From contig NZ_LN831029.1 of the NCBI RefSeq assembly GCF_001457475.1, positions 310,001 through 374,000 of the forward strand: 64,000 nt of DNA. Reading direction: 5' to 3'. This stretch comes from Achromobacter xylosoxidans (lineage in GTDB: Bacteria > Pseudomonadota > Gammaproteobacteria > Burkholderiales > Burkholderiaceae_B). Both the position numbers and the translations under genes were made by a program. Positions 8,344-17,788 of the stretch are shown here, one piece after another. A model generated the notes under the pieces. It saw only the letters and a list, made by a program, of their open reading frames with translations, was not told the DNA's origin and ran no database searches. Each line of letters starts with the position of its first letter. The stretch's first letter is position 1.

Positions 8344-10689
8344 ATGGCAGTACGTGCGATCCGTGCTGGCGGGCGCTGTGCCTGCCGCCTCGTGCTCGCG
8401 TTGTCCGGCGCGGCGGCGGCGGCGGCGGACCTGCCCATCCAACTGGTGTCGTTCGGTGACATCACCGAACGCGACGTCTATTTGGAGGTGAGTATCAACG
8501 GCGTGAACACCACGCAACTGTTGCGCTTCCGGGACGCGCAGGGCCGGTTGTCCGCCAGCGCCGGCGCGCTGGGCTCGGTCGGCGTGGATGTGAGCAGCCT
8601 TGGCGCGCCCCGCGCCAGCGAGATTGCGCTCGACGACATTGCAGGGCTGCGCTACACCTACAACGCCGCGATGCAGACGGTGAACCTGGTGGTGCCGGAC
8701 GCGTTGCGCCGCCCCTTCGAAGTGGATACGCGGGGCGTGCCCCAGACCCCGCGCGCCACCTCGGGGCGAGGGCTGATCCTGAACTATGAGGCGTATGCTC
8801 AGACCGACGCATTCAACAAGGTATCGATGTACAGCGAGCAGCGCTACTTCGATCCCCAAGGCACGCTGAACAATACCGGGACCGCATACCTGGGCGGGCG
8901 CGCGGACCGCTATGTCCGCTACGACACCTATTGGACCCACTCCGACCAGGATACCCTGCGCACGCTGCGGATCGGCGATACCATCACCTCGTCGCTGAAC
9001 TGGTCGCGCTCTGTGCGCGTGGCGGGCATCCAGTGGGGCCGCAACTTCGCGCTGCGGCCCGACTTGGTGACGTTTCCCGTGTCGTCGTTGAGCGCCTCGT
9101 CAGTGGTGCCGACGTCGGTGTCGCTGTACGTCAATGGCGTGCAGCAGTATTCCGGCAATGTGCCGGCCGGGCCGTTCGTGGTCAATCAAATCCCCGGTAT
9201 CACCGGTTCGGGCCAGGCCACGCTGGTCACGCGCGACGCGCTGGGACGCAGCGTCAGTACCTCGGTGCCGCTGTATATCGACACGCGCATGCTGGCCACC
9301 GGCCTGTCCAGCTACTCGATCGAGGCCGGCGTCGCAAGGCGCCAGTTCAGTGTGCGTTCGTTCGACTATGACAAGCGGCCCGCCGTGACGGCGTCGGGGC
9401 GCTACGGCATGAGCGACGCGTTGACGTTGGAAGGCCATGCCGAGTTGAGCGCGGGCGTCTACAACGCCGGCGCCGGCGCACTGGTGCGGCTGGGCCAGGC
9501 GGGCGTTGTCAACGGCGCCCTGTCCGGCAGCGCCGGTCAGTACAACGGCGCCCAGGTCAGCCTGGGCTACCAGTACATCGAGCCGGCATTCAGTATCGAG
9601 CTGCAAGCCGTGCGCGCGCTCGGCGACTACGGCGATCTGGGCTCGCGTGAGGACGTGCCGGTGCCGCGCCAGACCGACCGAGCCACCTTCTCGCTGCCGT
9701 TGACGCAGTCGCAAAGCGTCGCGCTGAGCTATGTCGGTGTCCGCCTGCCGCAGGCGCCGGCCGCCCGGATCGGGTCGGCGTCCTATACCGCCAACTTGCA
9801 CAGCCGCGTTTCCATGAACATCAGTGCGTACAACGACTTCGCGCAGACCGGTTCGCATGGCGTCTATATCGGTTTGTCCATCCTGCTGGGCGACTCCACC
9901 CAGGTCAACGCCTCGGTCGGCCGGCAGGGCGAACAGGGCATCTACAGCGTCGGCGCGCAGCGCAATGTCGACTACGACGGCGGCTGGGGCTGGGGTGTCG
10001 AGAATGGGCGCAGCGGCGGTGCGCAGTACAACCAGGGCAAGCTGCAATTCCTGGGCCGCTACGGCCAGCTGACCGCGTTGGGCCAGGACTACGGCGGGCG
10101 CGGCCAGGCGGCGGTGCAGGCGGTCGGCGCGCTGGTGTTGATGGACGGTGCGCTGACGCCATCGCGCCGTATCAACGACGGCTTTGCGCTGGTCAGCACC
10201 GACGGCACGCCGGACGTGGCGGTGCTGCACGAGAACCGCAAGCTGGGCCGCACCAACAGCGCCGGTCACCTGCTGGTGCCAGACCTGAATTCCTACCAGA
10301 CCAACCGTCTTTCGATCGACCCCGACGAGCTGCCGGTGGACATGAAGCTGGAGACGACCAAGGCCGTGGCGGTGCCGCAGGCCGGTTCCGGCGTGCTGGT
10401 CAAGTTCGCGTTGCAGCGCTATGCGGCGGCGTCGGTCATCCTGCATCTGCCAGACGGCGGCATGCTGCCCGTGGGTGCGCGCGTGGCGCATGTCGAAAGC
10501 GGCAAGCAGTCAGTGGTGGGCTACGACGGCATCGCCTTCGTGGAAGACCTGCAGGCCGAAAACCATTTGCGGGTCTCGGGCGGCGCAGTGTCATGCGTGG
10601 TCGATTTCCCGTACCGGCACGACCCCGCGCGTCCGTTGCCCACGCTGGGGCCATTCGTCTGCCAGCCATTGAGGGGGCCCGACTCATGA
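8344..10689 (+). CDS. outer-membrane fimbrial usher (CsuD-like)
   Basis: 781 aa. It is an outer-membrane assembly platform that forms the translocation pore for the pilus. After a signal peptide (about 1-30, ending in AAAAA) come the usher N-terminal domain (VYLEVSINGVNTTQLLRF), the 24-strand beta barrel with the plug region (VPTSVSLYVNGVQQYSGNVPAGPF), and C-terminal domains that capture subunits. It is somewhat shorter than classical FimD ushers (about 830-880) and within the range of archaic Csu ushers. Its stop overlaps the adhesin start (ATGA), which supports a single transcript. Confidence 0.94.
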   Translation: MAVRAIRAGGRCACRLVLALSGAAAAAADLPIQLVSFGDITERDVYLEVSINGVNTTQLLRFRDAQGRLSASAGALGSVGVDVSSLGAPRASEIALDDIAGLRYTYNAAMQTVNLVVPDALRRPFEVDTRGVPQTPRATSGRGLILNYEAYAQTDAFNKVSMYSEQRYFDPQGTLNNTGTAYLGGRADRYVRYDTYWTHSDQDTLRTLRIGDTITSSLNWSRSVRVAGIQWGRNFALRPDLVTFPVSSLSASSVVPTSVSLYVNGVQQYSGNVPAGPFVVNQIPGITGSGQATLVTRDALGRSVSTSVPLYIDTRMLATGLSSYSIEAGVARRQFSVRSFDYDKRPAVTASGRYGMSDALTLEGHAELSAGVYNAGAGALVRLGQAGVVNGALSGSAGQYNGAQVSLGYQYIEPAFSIELQAVRALGDYGDLGSREDVPVPRQTDRATFSLPLTQSQSVALSYVGVRLPQAPAARIGSASYTANLHSRVSMNISAYNDFAQTGSHGVYIGLSILLGDSTQVNASVGRQGEQGIYSVGAQRNVDYDGGWGWGVENGRSGGAQYNQGKLQFLGRYGQLTALGQDYGGRGQAAVQAVGALVLMDGALTPSRRINDGFALVSTDGTPDVAVLHENRKLGRTNSAGHLLVPDLNSYQTNRLSIDPDELPVDMKLETTKAVAVPQAGSGVLVKFALQRYAAASVILHLPDGGMLPVGARVAHVESGKQSVVGYDGIAFVEDLQAENHLRVSGGAVSCVVDFPYRHDPARPLPTLGPFVCQPLRGPDS

Positions 10690-11681
10690 GGTACGCATTG
10701 TGCGTGGTGGGACTGTTGCTGGGCCTGGACGCGGTGGCGCCCGCACAGGCCAGCTCCTGCTCGCTGGCGGCAGGTACGACCTCGACAATCAACTTCGGCA
10801 CGGTCAACCCCCTGTTGCCTGCCGATACGTTCGCCGATTCCAACACCGTTGAGGTCTCCTGCAATTTCACCGCACTGGCGCTCGGGGCGCGCCTGTGTTT
10901 CAACATGGGCGTGGGCAACACCAGCCCGTCCACGGGCGCCCGTGCCATGGGCGCGGCTTCGTTCCGCATGAACTACAACCTGTACACCGACAGTAGCCGA
11001 ACGCAGGTGTGGAGCACGGCCGCCACCACCGGGCCGACGTCGATACTGCTGGTTGGCCCCGCGCTGGGCGGCGACGCCTCCGCCAGGTTCTCCTACTACG
11101 CCAAGTTGCCGGGTGGCCAGAGCGGCGTTTCCACGATCGGCAACGCCAACACGCTATACAGCGAAACCTATACCACCGGCGGCTATGTGGACATTTCGAT
11201 CGGCCTGTTGTCCACCCTGCTGGTGAACTGCCCGATCTCGGCCGCGCTGCTCACGCAACGGTTGTTCATCCCGCTGACCGTGCAGGCGACGGTGCAGAAG
11301 AACTGCACCATCAATGCGACCAATCTCGCGTTTCCACCGCAGGGCCTGTTGAAGCAGGCGGTGACAGCCAATGCGCAGGTCACGGTGCGCTGTACCAACA
11401 ACAACGCCTTTGCCGTGGCGCTCAACGGCGGTTCGGTGGCCAACAACGTGATGGCGCGCAAGATGAAACATGCGACCGCCGCCGACACGGTCGGCTACCA
11501 GCTGTACCAGGATGCCAACTATGCGACCGTCTGGGGCGATGGGGTGACCGGCGGCACGACGCTCAATGGCACCGGCACGGGCGCCAACCAAACATTCACG
11601 GTCTATGGGCGCGTGCCCGCGCAGGCCACGCCGCGCCCGGGCAACTACAGCGATACCGTCCTGGTCACGATCACGTTTTGA
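10686..11681 (+). CDS. two-domain fimbrial tip adhesin (CsuE-like)
   Basis: 331 aa after a signal peptide (about 1-22, ending in AQA). Two spore-coat-U domains lie in tandem. The first (about 23-200) has SCSLAAGTTSTINFGTVNPL and would be the receptor-binding tip domain. The second (about 205-331) has NCTINATNLAFPPQGLL and a C-terminal strand ending VLVTITF, and resembles the pilin encoded by the first gene. This matches the two-domain architecture of CsuE, which caps archaic pili and mediates attachment to surfaces. The ATG overlaps the usher stop by four bases. The 3' end overlaps the convergent gcr-like gene by 11 bp. Confidence 0.9.
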   Translation: MRYALCVVGLLLGLDAVAPAQASSCSLAAGTTSTINFGTVNPLLPADTFADSNTVEVSCNFTALALGARLCFNMGVGNTSPSTGARAMGAASFRMNYNLYTDSSRTQVWSTAATTGPTSILLVGPALGGDASARFSYYAKLPGGQSGVSTIGNANTLYSETYTTGGYVDISIGLLSTLLVNCPISAALLTQRLFIPLTVQATVQKNCTINATNLAFPPQGLLKQAVTANAQVTVRCTNNNAFAVALNGGSVANNVMARKMKHATAADTVGYQLYQDANYATVWGDGVTGGTTLNGTGTGANQTFTVYGRVPAQATPRPGNYSDTVLVTITF

Positions 11682-13731
11682 GCGGTTCTCGCGGCTTGAC
11701 AGGCCAGAACAATGTGGCCGGTCGTTGCCAGATGCGCCGGCGCACGCCCAGCGCCAGCGCCTTGCGGTCGCCGCGGCGCAGGTTGCGCGAACGCAGCGCC
11801 ACGTTGAACGCCAGCGCGAAGCTCACGCCCACGTTGAGGATGCCGGTCAACGCAGTGCCCGCCACGGCCATCCAGAACGCGTGTGTATGCACGACCTGCC
11901 AGCCCAGCGCGCCGATGGCCGCGCCAATCTGGCCGGCGCTCAGGGTGACGTGGCGGACCTCGACGTGCGGACCGAAGAAACTGACGATGGCCGGTCCCAG
12001 ACCCAGCATCAATCCCAGCGAGACGTTGCCCGCGATGCCGGATATATTGCGTTGCCAGAAACCGGCCCAGCGCGCCGCGCCTCGCGCGCCGAACAGGTGG
12101 CGGATGCGTCGGTCGTAGGCCATCACGTCATGGACGCGGTGCAGCGCGAACCAGTTGTCGGCCCAGCCGGCAACCAGGCTGGACAGCCACAGCAGCACAC
12201 CGGTTGCGGCGGCGTAGATGGGTGTCGGTCCCCATGCCGAGAACGAGTCCAGCGTCGCCTGCGCCTTCTGCGCGTCAATCATCGGCCGTTGCAGCCAGTG
12301 TTGCGCCGTCCATTGCACCGCCCAGGCCAGCGGGAACACCACCGCAAGGTTGCCGAGGATGGCGGCCGCGTTCGAGCGGATCATAGACAGGGTGTCGTCC
12401 AGGAAGGCCTCGCGGCCCTCGGGCGTGTTGGCTTGGTCAAGGCGGTGCGCCAGGGCCGGGCCAGTCATCGCCGGCTGCTTGGTGGCGAGCGTGAAGTGGG
12501 CGAAGTGGATCGCCAGAAATCCGCCCGCGTAATTGAGCGAGGCCAGCAGCCCCTCGATGAACTTGTCCAGATGCAGCGAGACGATGAAGAATTTCAGGTA
12601 GACCGTCAGCACCATCACCAGGCCGCCGCCCGCCGAGGCCTTGAGCATCGACAGGTATTCCGTGGCGTCGCGCGCGATGTAGTGTTCCCCCGTCTCGGCG
12701 GTACGATCCATGACGCGGCGCGCCAATTGCGCAAACGAGGTGGCGGCCAGATGGCGGATGCTGCTGCGCGCCTGCGTCGAACGCACCAGTTCGGCGATCA
12801 GGTGCGCGTACTTGTTGCGCTGGGTCGGGTCGACCCATACGCCCAGCAGCAGTTCGATGCGCGCCAGCCGCAGTTTCATGCGTTCGATCTGGAACACCAC
12901 TTCGACCGATACGCCGTTCTGTTCCAGTTCGGCATAGACGTCACGGGCGCCATCGCGGCAGCCGTCCAGCAAGGCGCGAAACACATTGAGGCGTCTGACG
13001 AAGACGTCGCGCGGGGTGTCGGGGGCGCTGTCGCAGAGTTCCGCCGCGGCGGCGGCCAGGGCAAAGAATGGGCTCTCCCGCACCCGCCCGGGCAGGCGTG
13101 AGCGGATGTCCTGGCTCAGGCCCGTGGCGCGCACCTGGCTGGCCAGCACCTGGATGCTGGTGGTCAGGGCGTCGACCAGGTGTCGCGGGGGCGGCTCGGG
13201 CGCCAGGGGATCGGCGTGGGCGATGCCGTCGCCATGGCGCATGAGGCGCCGCAAGCGGGCGCGGGTTTCCTCGTCAAGCGCCTGGATCCAGGCGGCATCA
13301 TGCGCCCTGCGGAAGATCAGCGCGAAAAGTCCGAACATGTCGCCGCGGTTGGGCGGAGGCGGCAGCAGCCGCGCCTGCGCGCGCTCCCAGAACTCGCCCC
13401 AGAATCCGGGGTGCGAGGCCACGCCGGTGTCACACAGCAGCGAGGTCGGGTCGTTGTCGGTGACCAGCGAGCGCAGCGTGGCGGCCACGGGAGCGGCCAG
13501 GGCGGGGTTGTTCTCCAGCACCTGCAGCACATAGCGCAGCCGCGCGTGCTGCGGGTGGCGGCCGTCCTCGGCCGGATCGCGCCCGGGGCGGTCGATCCAG
13601 CGGCACAGGTCCACCATCCACAGGTTGCGCTGCGCCAGCGGCGCCTCGGGGTCGGCGCTGGCGAGGATCGTGTCCAGCTGGGGCCCGCCATGCCGCGACG
13701 CGCGCCATTTACGCCAGAGAGAGGGCAGCAT
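11671..13731 (-). CDS. Gcr-like 'site-specific recombinase' family membrane protein
   Basis: 686 aa. The protein belongs to the family annotated as site-specific recombinase Gcr (SpecificRecomb), common in beta-proteobacteria and Neisseria. The N-terminal half is helical and soluble-looking (LWMVDLCRWIDRPGRDP; LRSLVTDNDPTSLLCDTGVA). The C-terminal half has several hydrophobic stretches (for example AILGNLAVVFPLAWAVQW and PIYAAATGVLLWLSSLVAGW), which do not look like any known recombinase catalytic domain. I see no tyrosine- or serine-recombinase active-site motif, so the name should not be taken as a function. It is separated by 16 bp from the upstream MFS gene, with which it is probably co-transcribed. 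Confidence 0.8.
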   Translation of the reverse strand: MLPSLWRKWRASRHGGPQLDTILASADPEAPLAQRNLWMVDLCRWIDRPGRDPAEDGRHPQHARLRYVLQVLENNPALAAPVAATLRSLVTDNDPTSLLCDTGVASHPGFWGEFWERAQARLLPPPPNRGDMFGLFALIFRRAHDAAWIQALDEETRARLRRLMRHGDGIAHADPLAPEPPPRHLVDALTTSIQVLASQVRATGLSQDIRSRLPGRVRESPFFALAAAAAELCDSAPDTPRDVFVRRLNVFRALLDGCRDGARDVYAELEQNGVSVEVVFQIERMKLRLARIELLLGVWVDPTQRNKYAHLIAELVRSTQARSSIRHLAATSFAQLARRVMDRTAETGEHYIARDATEYLSMLKASAGGGLVMVLTVYLKFFIVSLHLDKFIEGLLASLNYAGGFLAIHFAHFTLATKQPAMTGPALAHRLDQANTPEGREAFLDDTLSMIRSNAAAILGNLAVVFPLAWAVQWTAQHWLQRPMIDAQKAQATLDSFSAWGPTPIYAAATGVLLWLSSLVAGWADNWFALHRVHDVMAYDRRIRHLFGARGAARWAGFWQRNISGIAGNVSLGLMLGLGPAIVSFFGPHVEVRHVTLSAGQIGAAIGALGWQVVHTHAFWMAVAGTALTGILNVGVSFALAFNVALRSRNLRRGDRKALALGVRRRIWQRPATLFWPVKPREPLKT

Positions 13732-13747
13732 GATCGTACCTCGCGGA

Positions 13748-15451
13748 TCAGAGCGATTCGGGTTCGCGGCGCAGCGAAAATCCCTGCGCTTCGTTCATGG
13801 CCAGGTAGCTGACATTGCGCGACACCACCGGCGGCTTGTCGCCGGCATGCAGGGCGCGCAATTCGTCCAGCACCATCTTGTCGGCCAGGGTCATGCGGTC
13901 GATCATGCGCAGGTACTGCATCCAGCTTTCCACCAGGAAGACTTCGCGCCAGACGCCCTCGCGCTCCAGGTCGCGGAACAGCTGCCATTGCTGCGCGCCA
14001 TTGCGCAGCCGCAGCAGGCGCAATGGCCGCGCCGCATCGATCAGGGCGGTCAGCTTTTCCTTGGGGATCAGGTATTCCACCGCCACCAGCACCGCGCCGT
14101 GCTGGGTGTTGAAGCCGGCCGCCGACAGCGCCGGTTCGGTGGCGTCGGCGCGCGCCAGCGATTGGGTGTTGACCTGTTCGGGCAGGCGCGAGCGGTACAG
14201 CAGCGCGACGGTGATGGCCAGCATCACGCCGGCCGCCGACAGCGCGCCGGACACGCCCATGGTGCCGGCGAAATGACCCCACATGAACGAACCGGCCGCC
14301 AGGCCGCCGAAGATCGCGGTCTGGTACAGCGCCAGCGAACGCGCCTTGACCCAGTCGGGCACCAGCATCTGCACCGTGGTGTTGTAGGTGGCCAGCACGC
14401 CGATCCAGCAGGCGCCGGACAGCAGCAGCGCCGGAAACGCCAGCCACAGCGTGTCGGTCAGCCCCAGCACCAGCAGGCAGGCGGCCAGCAGGCCGGCCGC
14501 GACGCTCACCAGGCCGCTGGCGCCCCAGGCTGCTTGCAGCCGCCGCACCACGGCGCTACCCAGGATGGCGCCCACGCCCAGCGCGCCCAGCATGTAGCCG
14601 TACAGCAGCGCGTCGCCCTGCTCGTGGGCGTAGGCCAGCAGCGGCAGCAGCGCCCACAGGGCGCTGGCCGACAGGCCGAAGGCGAAGGCGCGCAGCATCA
14701 CCACCCGCGTCACGGTGGAATGCTGGGTATAGCGCAGCGCCGCCACCACGCCCTCGAACAGCCGCTCCGGCGGCAGCCGCCGCGCCGGCACGTCGCGGCG
14801 CCAGCGCCAGATGGCCCAGATCAGGCTGCCGTAGCAGACACAGTTCAGCAGAAACACGGTGGGCGCGCCGGCGGCGCCCAGCAGCAGGCCGCCGATCGCC
14901 GGCCCGACTGCGCGCGCCACGTTGTAGTTGACGCTGTTGAGCAGCACCGCGCTGCCGATGTGCTCGCGCGGCACCTGCTCGCCTACCGCCGCCTGCCAGG
15001 CGGGCGTGACGATGGCGCTGCCGATGGCGATGCAGAAGACCGAGATGATCAGGGTGATCGGATGCAGCAGGCCGATATACGCCAGTATCGTGATGAAGAT
15101 GCCGCCGGCCAGTTCCAGCAGCATGCCGACCAGCATGACCTTGCGGCGGTCGTAGTTGTCCGCCAGCACGCCGGTCAGGATCGACAGCGCCACCAGCGGA
15201 AAGGCCGCGGCCACCTGGATCATGGCGACCATCAGCGGGCTGCTCTGTTCGGTGGTGATGACCCAGGCGGCGGCCACCGATTGCGCCCAGGTGCCGAGGT
15301 TGGCGAACAGGTTGGCGATCCAGATGATGCGGAACGCCGGGAACGCGAAGGGGGAGAGCGTGCTGACCCGCAGGACGGGTTGAGGGGGCGCGGCGGACGT
15401 GCCCGGCGATGTGGGGGGAAGATCGTTGTTGGCCGAAACGGGCTGGAGCAT
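13748..15451 (-). CDS. MFS exporter (MFS_3/EntS-like) with soluble C-terminal domain
   Basis: 567 aa from the ATG at 15451, chosen because AGAGG lies eight bases upstream. An in-frame GTG at 15469 would add six residues. After a proline-rich N-terminus come about 12 helices (FRIIWIANLFANLGTWAQSVAAAW is the start of helix 1; ADNYDRRKVML is the loop 2-3 motif), as in the transmembrane secretion effector/enterobactin-exporter branch of the MFS. The last 150 residues or so (from about AVLVAVEYLIPKEKLTALIDAA) are polar and resemble the soluble domain often fused to this family. The substrate is unknown. The gcr-like gene lies 16 bp downstream. Confidence 0.88.
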   Translation of the reverse strand: MLQPVSANNDLPPTSPGTSAAPPQPVLRVSTLSPFAFPAFRIIWIANLFANLGTWAQSVAAAWVITTEQSSPLMVAMIQVAAAFPLVALSILTGVLADNYDRRKVMLVGMLLELAGGIFITILAYIGLLHPITLIISVFCIAIGSAIVTPAWQAAVGEQVPREHIGSAVLLNSVNYNVARAVGPAIGGLLLGAAGAPTVFLLNCVCYGSLIWAIWRWRRDVPARRLPPERLFEGVVAALRYTQHSTVTRVVMLRAFAFGLSASALWALLPLLAYAHEQGDALLYGYMLGALGVGAILGSAVVRRLQAAWGASGLVSVAAGLLAACLLVLGLTDTLWLAFPALLLSGACWIGVLATYNTTVQMLVPDWVKARSLALYQTAIFGGLAAGSFMWGHFAGTMGVSGALSAAGVMLAITVALLYRSRLPEQVNTQSLARADATEPALSAAGFNTQHGAVLVAVEYLIPKEKLTALIDAARPLRLLRLRNGAQQWQLFRDLEREGVWREVFLVESWMQYLRMIDRMTLADKMVLDELRALHAGDKPPVVSRNVSYLAMNEAQGFSLRREPESL

Positions 15452-15584
15452 GGAGGCCTCTGTGATCACCCGGACATGGCGGGCGGGGGCCGTCCAATGG
15501 TACGCCTATTAGGGGTCCGGGTTAAGACGAGGCAGCCGCGGGACGAGGCAGCCGCGGCGCGCGGCCTGCGCGCCGCGGCGGGAA

Positions 15585-15908
15585 CTAGGGCTTGGGCCGG
15601 GCCGGGGGCGGGTAGGCCTGGTTCAGGTACTCGACGATCAGCGGCACCTGTTCGGCCGGGATCGGCGCGCCGTAGGTGCCGACCATCTTCTTGACCTCGG
15701 CGTCCCAGAAGCCCGGCGGCATGGGCGGTTGCGACGAAATGTAGTCGACCGAGTGGCACATCAGGCACAGGGTGGCGCCCTGGGCGCCGGGACCGGCGCC
15801 GGGGTGCAGGGTGGCGGTTTCCTGCGGCAGCTGGATGTCCAGGGCCAGCGCGGGAACGCAGGCGCCGGCGGCGGCCAGGGCCAGGACGAGGCGGGCGAGT
15901 CGGATCAT
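15585..15908 (-). CDS. sorB: sulfite dehydrogenase cytochrome c subunit
   Basis: 107 aa with a Sec signal peptide (about 1-22). One c-type heme site is present as C48-L-M-C51-H52, and a distal methionine is available in the QPPMPPGFW segment. It is the electron-accepting partner of SorA: electrons from sulfite pass from the molybdenum centre to this heme and then to the respiratory chain in the periplasm. It starts 10 bp after sorA on the same strand, the usual sorAB arrangement. Next to an organosulfur-scavenging island, SorAB could remove sulfite released by desulfonation, although the two regions are about 15 kb apart. Confidence 0.9.
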   Translation of the reverse strand: MIRLARLVLALAAAGACVPALALDIQLPQETATLHPGAGPGAQGATLCLMCHSVDYISSQPPMPPGFWDAEVKKMVGTYGAPIPAEQVPLIVEYLNQAYPPPARPKP

Positions 15909-15918
15909 GGCGCTCTCC

Positions 15919-17154
15919 TCAGGCGGCGTCGACGCGCACGGTTTCGACCACGTTGCGCATGTAGCCGGCCGGATTCCACAGCGCCTCCAGCGGTTGGGTG
16001 TCGCCGGCCATGTTGGTGGCGCGCGCCTTCAACTGATAGACGCCGGCCTGCGCGGGGGTGAAGTCGGCGTGCCATTCGCGGAAGGAATAGCGGCCCAGGT
16101 CGCGGCCCAGCGTGGCGGCACGCCAGGTCTTGCCGCCGTCGGCCGAGAATTGCACGTCGCGGATGCCGCGGCCGCCATCGAAGGCGATGCCGCGCACCTG
16201 CACTCGCCGGCCCTTGGCCACGCGGGCGCCGTCGGCCAGGCTGGTGATGAAGCTGCGCACGTTGTAGCGTCCGATCGGACGGGTCTTTTCCGGCGCCTTG
16301 CCCGCCGGCGTGCAGGCGCAGTCGTTGTCGGGAATGCGGTAGGCCTTCTGCATCCAGAAGCCGTCGAACTCCTTGTCCAGCACCTTGATGTCGGCCAGGT
16401 GCTTGACCCAGTAGGTGCCGTAGTAGCCGGGCACCACCAGCCGCACCGGATAACCGTTGAGCATGGGCAGGTCGGCGCCGTTCATGGCGTACGCCAGCAT
16501 CACCTCGCCATCGAGCGCGTGGGCCGCGTCCAGCGCCTTGACGAACTCCGGCGTGCCCTGCAGCACCGGCCGGTCCAGCCCCTCGAACGTCACCTGGCGC
16601 GCGCCGGCCTGGATGCCGGCCTTTTCCAGCACGCGCTTGAGCGGGATGCCGAGCCAGCGCGCGTTGCCCATGGCGCCGTTGCCCAGCTGGCCACCGCCCA
16701 CCCGCGGCTCGAAGAAGCCGCGGCTGTTGCCGGAACATTGGGTCACCGCCACCAGTTCGACCGGCGCGCCGAATTGCTGCTTCAGGTCGGCCAGCGACAA
16801 TTCCAGCGGCTTGGAGACCAGCCCGCCCACGCGCAGCCGGTAGGCGGCGGGGTCGATGGCCGTGGGGATGTTGCCCAGGTGGTAGCGCACGAAGAAGGCG
16901 TCGTTGGGCGTGATCAGGTCTTCGTTGAAGACCGCGAACGGGGTTTCCAGCTGCGGCGGCCGCGAGGTCTGGCGGATCAGCGGGCGTTTCTGCGGATAGG
17001 CGATCAGGTCGCGCTCGCCGTTGGCGAAAGGCAGGGTGACGGTGGCCGGGGCCGCCAGGCTGGTGAGGGCGTGGCCGGCCAGCGTGCCGGTCGCGCCCAG
17101 GGTACAGGCCTGGCGCAGGAAGCGTCGGCGCCCATCCGGATCGAATGCGCTCAT
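15919..17154 (-). CDS. sorA: sulfite dehydrogenase molybdopterin subunit
   Basis: 411 aa of the sulfite oxidase family. It oxidises sulfite to sulfate in the periplasm. The N-terminus carries a twin-arginine signal (GRRRFLRQA at residues 9-17 followed by a hydrophobic stretch to ASLAAPA), consistent with export as a folded Mo-cofactor protein. The molybdenum ligand cysteine is C140 in TQCSGNSRGFF. NDAFFVRYH and the C-terminal Mo-co dimerisation domain (GIAFDGGRGIRDVQFSADGGKTW) follow. It is the first gene of the sorAB pair and diverges from a small membrane protein; the 142-bp gap between them should contain both promoters. Confidence 0.94.
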   Translation of the reverse strand: MSAFDPDGRRRFLRQACTLGATGTLAGHALTSLAAPATVTLPFANGERDLIAYPQKRPLIRQTSRPPQLETPFAVFNEDLITPNDAFFVRYHLGNIPTAIDPAAYRLRVGGLVSKPLELSLADLKQQFGAPVELVAVTQCSGNSRGFFEPRVGGGQLGNGAMGNARWLGIPLKRVLEKAGIQAGARQVTFEGLDRPVLQGTPEFVKALDAAHALDGEVMLAYAMNGADLPMLNGYPVRLVVPGYYGTYWVKHLADIKVLDKEFDGFWMQKAYRIPDNDCACTPAGKAPEKTRPIGRYNVRSFITSLADGARVAKGRRVQVRGIAFDGGRGIRDVQFSADGGKTWRAATLGRDLGRYSFREWHADFTPAQAGVYQLKARATNMAGDTQPLEALWNPAGYMRNVVETVRVDAA

Positions 17155-17296
17155 GCTTGTCTCCTCTTGTTTTCTAGTACCCTCGCTTGCCGCGTGGTCG
17201 AATCAGGCTACGCCCGTCGACCTGACAAATGCGTTAACAGTTGCGTCGACCGTTCCAATAACCGTGTTTTCCGCGCCACGGGCGCATGGCATCGCG

Positions 17297-17701
17297 ATGA
17301 GACTGACTTTCAACCGGCCGGCCTTCGCCGCGCTGCTGGCCGTGACCGCCGTGGAGGCGCTGATCGCCACCCTGGGCAAGCCCTGCCCGCTGTTGCGCGG
17401 CTTCGTGGGCGACGTGGTGGCGGTGGGCTGGGCCTATCTGGTGTACCGCAGCTTCATCCGCGCCGGCGTACTGCCATTGGCCGTCGCGGCGCTGTTGACC
17501 GGCTACGCGGTCGAACTGGGCCAGTATCTGGCGCGCCACTACGGCTGGCGCCTGGAGCAGCCGGTGCTGCGCGTGATCCTGGGCAGCGTGCCCGACTGGT
17601 GGGACATGCTGGCCTACACGCTGGGTTTCCTGCTGGTGCTGTTGCTGGCCGGCGCGCGCCGCATGCGGAGCCCGGGCGCGGGCCCCATTCAAAACACCTG
17701 A
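17297..17701 (+). CDS. DUF2809-type small membrane protein
   Basis: 134 aa with four predicted membrane helices. Residues 37-55 (GDVVAVGWAYLVYR), the YAVELGQYL segment and LGSVPDWWDMLAYTLG near the C-terminus match the DUF2809 pattern, a family of integral membrane proteins of unknown role. The frame is open upstream to 17021, but the ATG at 17297 gives the family N-terminus and leaves room for a promoter. It is divergent from sorA; no functional link is evident. Confidence 0.7.
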   Translation: MRLTFNRPAFAALLAVTAVEALIATLGKPCPLLRGFVGDVVAVGWAYLVYRSFIRAGVLPLAVAALLTGYAVELGQYLARHYGWRLEQPVLRVILGSVPDWWDMLAYTLGFLLVLLLAGARRMRSPGAGPIQNT

Positions 17702-17788
17702 AAACGCGCGGCGCCCGGCCCATCATTGCGAGCGCCGCGGCTCTGTCGCGCGCCCGGCACGGCGCGCCGCAACGCGGCGCATGCCGAT

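Noticed and set aside
15522..15560. Short tandem GACGAGGCAGCCGCG repeat after the MFS gene
   Set aside because: Just two adjacent copies of about 16 bp in a GC-rich gap; probably simple slippage with no further signal.
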